Source: Auanema rhodensis | Lineage: Eukaryota > Nematoda > Chromadorea > Rhabditida > Rhabditidae | Direction of reading: 5' to 3' | Length of the DNA: 64,000 bases | Assembly: GCA_964057225.1 (NCBI GenBank) | Contig: OZ059898.1 | Span: forward strand, 1,984,001-2,048,000 | In this document: piece by piece, positions 61,164 to 64,000 of the stretch | Position numbering within the stretch: the first letter of the stretch is position 1 | Layout: each line of letters begins with the position of its first letter | The notes under the pieces: model-generated | What the model saw: only the letters and a program-made list of their open reading frames with translations | Told to the model about the DNA's origin: nothing | Database searches by the model: none | Made by a program: the position numbers and the translations under genes

Positions 61164-64000
61164 GAAAAAATTTTTGTCAAAATGTTTTTGGAAGCAATGT
61201 TGAGTGTACATGGAAACTCAACATACACTAATGCATCATTTTTCGAACGATCATAACTAATTTTTGTATTAAGCGTTTCTCAATGTAGTATAGTGCATTC
61301 GATGCGGATTTTTAAGCTGCGTCGATCTGTGTTATCAGATTTGCGCTAGCTTGAAAATGCACCGAGATATCAACTGATATAAGTTCACACTTATATCCTC
61401 GATTTTCACCCTGAAGAATTAATTTTTTCGTTGAATAACATTGTCCATCGTCTTTGCCTTGAAAAAAGGAATCTAAAAACATCTACTTTTTGCTAAATTA
61501 TTTTGAAATTTTTCGAAAAAATTTTTGTCAAAATGTTTTTGGAAGCAATGTTGAGTGTACATGGAAACTCAACATACACTAATGCATCATTTTTCAAACG
61601 ATCATAACTAATTTTTGTATTAAGCGTTTCTCAATGTAGTAGAGTGCATTCGATGCGGATTTTTAAGCTGCGTCGATCTGTGTTATCAGATTTGCGCTAG
61701 CTTAAAAATGCACCGAGATATCAACTGATATAAGTTCACACTTATATCCTCGATTTTCACCCTGAAGAATTAATTTTTTCGTTGAATAACATTGTCCATC
61801 GTCTTTGCCTTGAAAAAAGGAATCTAAAAACATCTACTTTTTGCTAAATTATTTTGAAATTTTTCGAAAAAATTTTTGTCAAAATGTTTTTGGAAGCAAT
61901 GTTGAGTGTACATGGAAACTCAACATACACTAATGCATCATTTTTCAAACAATCATAACTAATTTTTGTATTGAGCGTTTCTCAATGTAGTATAGTGCAT
62001 TCGATGCGGATTTTGAAGCTGCGTCGATCTGTGTTATCAGATTTGCGCTAGCTTAAAAATGCACCGAGATATCAACTGATATAAGTTCACACTTATATCC
62101 TCGATTTTCACCCTGAAGAATTAATTTTTTCGTTGAATAACATTGTCCATCGTCTTTGACTTGAAAAAAGGAAACTAAAAACATCTACTTTTTGCCAAAT
62201 TATTTTGAAATTTTTCGAAAAAATTTTTGTCAAAATGTTTTTGGAAGCAATGTTGAGTGTACATGGAAACTCAACATACACTAATGCATCATTTTTCGAA
62301 CGATCATAACTAATTTTTGTATTAAGCGTTTCTCAATGTAGTATAGTGCATTCGATGCGGATTTTTAAGCTGCGTCGATCTGTGTTATCAGATTTGCGCT
62401 AGCTTAAAAATGCACCGAGATATCAACTGATATAAGTTCACACTTATATCCTCGATTTTCACCCTGAAGAATTAATTTTTTCGTTGAATAACATTGTCCA
62501 TCGTCTTTGCCTTGAAAAAAGGAATCTAAAAACATCTACTTTTTGCTAAATTATTTTGAAATTTTTTGAAAAAATTTTTGTCAAAATGTTTTTGGAAGCA
62601 ATGTTGAGTGTACATGGAAACTCAACATACACTAATGCATCATTTTTCAAACGATCATAACTAATTTTTGTATTAAGCGTTTCTCAATGTAGCATAGTGC
62701 ATTCGATGCGGATTTTTAAGCTGCGTCGATCTGTGTTATCAGATTTGCGCTAGCTTAAAAATGCACCGAGATATCAACTGATATAAGTTCACACTTATAT
62801 CCTCGATTTTCACCCTGAAGAATTAATTTTTTCGTTGAATAACATTGTCCATCGTCTTTGCCTTGAAAATAGGAATCTAAAAACATCTACTTTTTGCTAA
62901 ATTATTTTGAAATTTTTCGAAAAAATTTTTGTCAAAATGTTTTTGGAAGCAATGTTGAGTGTACATGGAAACTCAACATACACTAATGCATCATTTTTCA
63001 AACAATCATAACTAATTTTTGTATTGAGCGTTTCTCAATGTAGTATAGTGCATTCGATGCGGATTTTGAAGCTGCGTCGATCTGTGTTATCAGATTTGCG
63101 CTAGCTTAAAAATGCACCGAGATATCAACTGATATAAGTTCACACTTATATCCTCGATTTTCACCCTGAAGAATTAATTTTTTCGTTGAATAACATTGTC
63201 CATCGTCTTTGCCTTGAAAAAAGGAATCTAAAAACATCTACTTTTTGCTAAATTATTTTGAAATTTTTTGAAAAAATTTTTGTCAAAATGTTTTTGGAAG
63301 CAATGTTGAGTGTACATGGAAACTCAACATACACTAATGCATCATTTTTCAAACGATCATAACTAATTTTTGTATTAAGCGTTTCTCAATGTAGCATAGT
63401 GCATTCGATGCGGATTTTTAAGCTGCGTCGATCTGTGTTATCAGATTTGCGCTAGCTTAAAAATGCACCGAGATATCAACTGATATAAGTTCACACTTAT
63501 ATCCTCGATTTTCACCCTGAAGAATTAATTTTTTCGTTGAATAACATTGTCCATCGTCTTTGCCTTGAAAATAGGAATCTAAAAACATCTACTTTTTGCT
63601 AAATTATTTTGAAATTTTTCGAAAAAATTTTTGTCAAAATGTTTTTGGAAGCAATGTTGAGTGTACATGGAAACTCAACATACACTAATGCATCATTTTT
63701 CAAACGATCATAACTAATTTTTGTATTAAACGTTTCTCAATGTCGTATAGTGCATTCGATGCGGATTTTTAAGCTGCGTCGATCTGTGTTATCAGATTTG
63801 CGCTAGCTTAAAAATGCACCGAGATATCAACTGATATAAGTTCACACTTATATCCTCGATTTTCACCCTGAAGAATTAATTTTTTCGTTGAATAACATTG
63901 TCCATCGTCTTTGACTTGAAAAAAGGAAACTAAAAACATCTACTTTTTGCCAAATTATTTTGAAATTTTTCGAAAAAAGTTTTGTCAAAATGTTTTTGGA

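Larger units (their letters stand above)
34121..64000. repeat. Satellite array block 3, 85 monomers plus a partial one
   Basis: Full monomer starts run from 34465 to 63972. That span is 84 x 351 + 23: one extra base at a run of eight t (35777-35784) and 22 extra in the aberrant monomer at 49208-49580. The partial monomer 63972-64000 carries aaaaaagttttg for aaaaaatttttg. There are no genes. Beyond the types of block 2, this part adds gtagcatagtg with ccttaaaaatagg, ccgagaaatcaac, caaacaatcat, gataaaaggaaac, and late ttttgaagctgcg variants (61981-63080). These combine into the 7- and 15-monomer units listed separately. Confidence 0.97.

Noticed and set aside
1-64000. CRISPR array or bacterial repeat system
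   Set aside because: Repeats are contiguous 351-bp monomers without spacers, and the only genes are a eukaryotic DIRS retrotransposon.
1-64000. rRNA, tRNA or telomere repeats
   Set aside because: No tRNA-like cloverleaf with A/B boxes, no rRNA sequence and no short G-rich tandem motif were seen on either strand.

Overview
This window is almost entirely a tandem satellite array. Its monomer is 351 bp and AT-rich. Two apparently identical copies of a DIRS-type tyrosine-recombinase retrotransposon interrupt it. No host gene, rRNA, tRNA, CRISPR array or bacterial-style operon was found. The DIRS element, the overlapping element-style ORFs and the long satellite with higher-order structure indicate eukaryotic nuclear heterochromatin (pericentromeric, centromeric or a similar block). 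An animal, probably an invertebrate, is my best guess, but the sequence alone does not fix the taxon.

Layout: (1) 1-16841, 48 satellite monomers. The span is 48 x 351 minus 14 bp, fully explained by one 7-bp deletion and seven monomers of 350 bp. (2) 16842-21268, DIRS copy 1 on the minus strand. (3) 21269-29693, 24 monomers. (4) 29694-34120, DIRS copy 2, same strand, same phase. (5) 34121-64000, 85 monomers plus a 29-bp start of the next. About 157 monomers in all share one head-to-tail orientation.

The DIRS element, read on the minus strand, runs: 5' inverted terminal repeat, a 31-nt leader, a 940-codon ORF (basic/Ser-rich Gag-like N-terminus, reverse transcriptase with YLDD, RNase H, Dam-methyltransferase-like tail), an overlapping 422-codon tyrosine recombinase ORF in the -1 frame, an internal complementary region (ICR), a 245-bp spacer, the 3' inverted terminal repeat and a 35-bp terminal extension. 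The ICR is an exact complement of both element ends placed side by side, as in DIRS-1. In the accepted DIRS model the ICR templates the joining of the ends into a circle, which the recombinase then integrates without target-site duplication. Both copies fit: no duplication is seen, and each lies between base 7 and base 8 of a monomer. Both ORFs are open in both copies.

The satellite shows nested higher-order repeats marked by linked point variants. They include a 12,852-bp tandem duplication (DIRS plus 24 monomers), a 15-monomer unit of exactly 5,265 bp repeated twice, a 7-monomer unit of exactly 2,457 bp repeated twice, and a 4-monomer unit that grows to 5 and then 6 monomers. The only two net length changes larger than 1 bp in the satellite both destroy the same perfect 9-bp-arm hairpin, which suggests a fragile site. 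The main points of interest are the DIRS-carrying segmental duplication, the hairpin-associated lesions and the layered record of unequal exchange.
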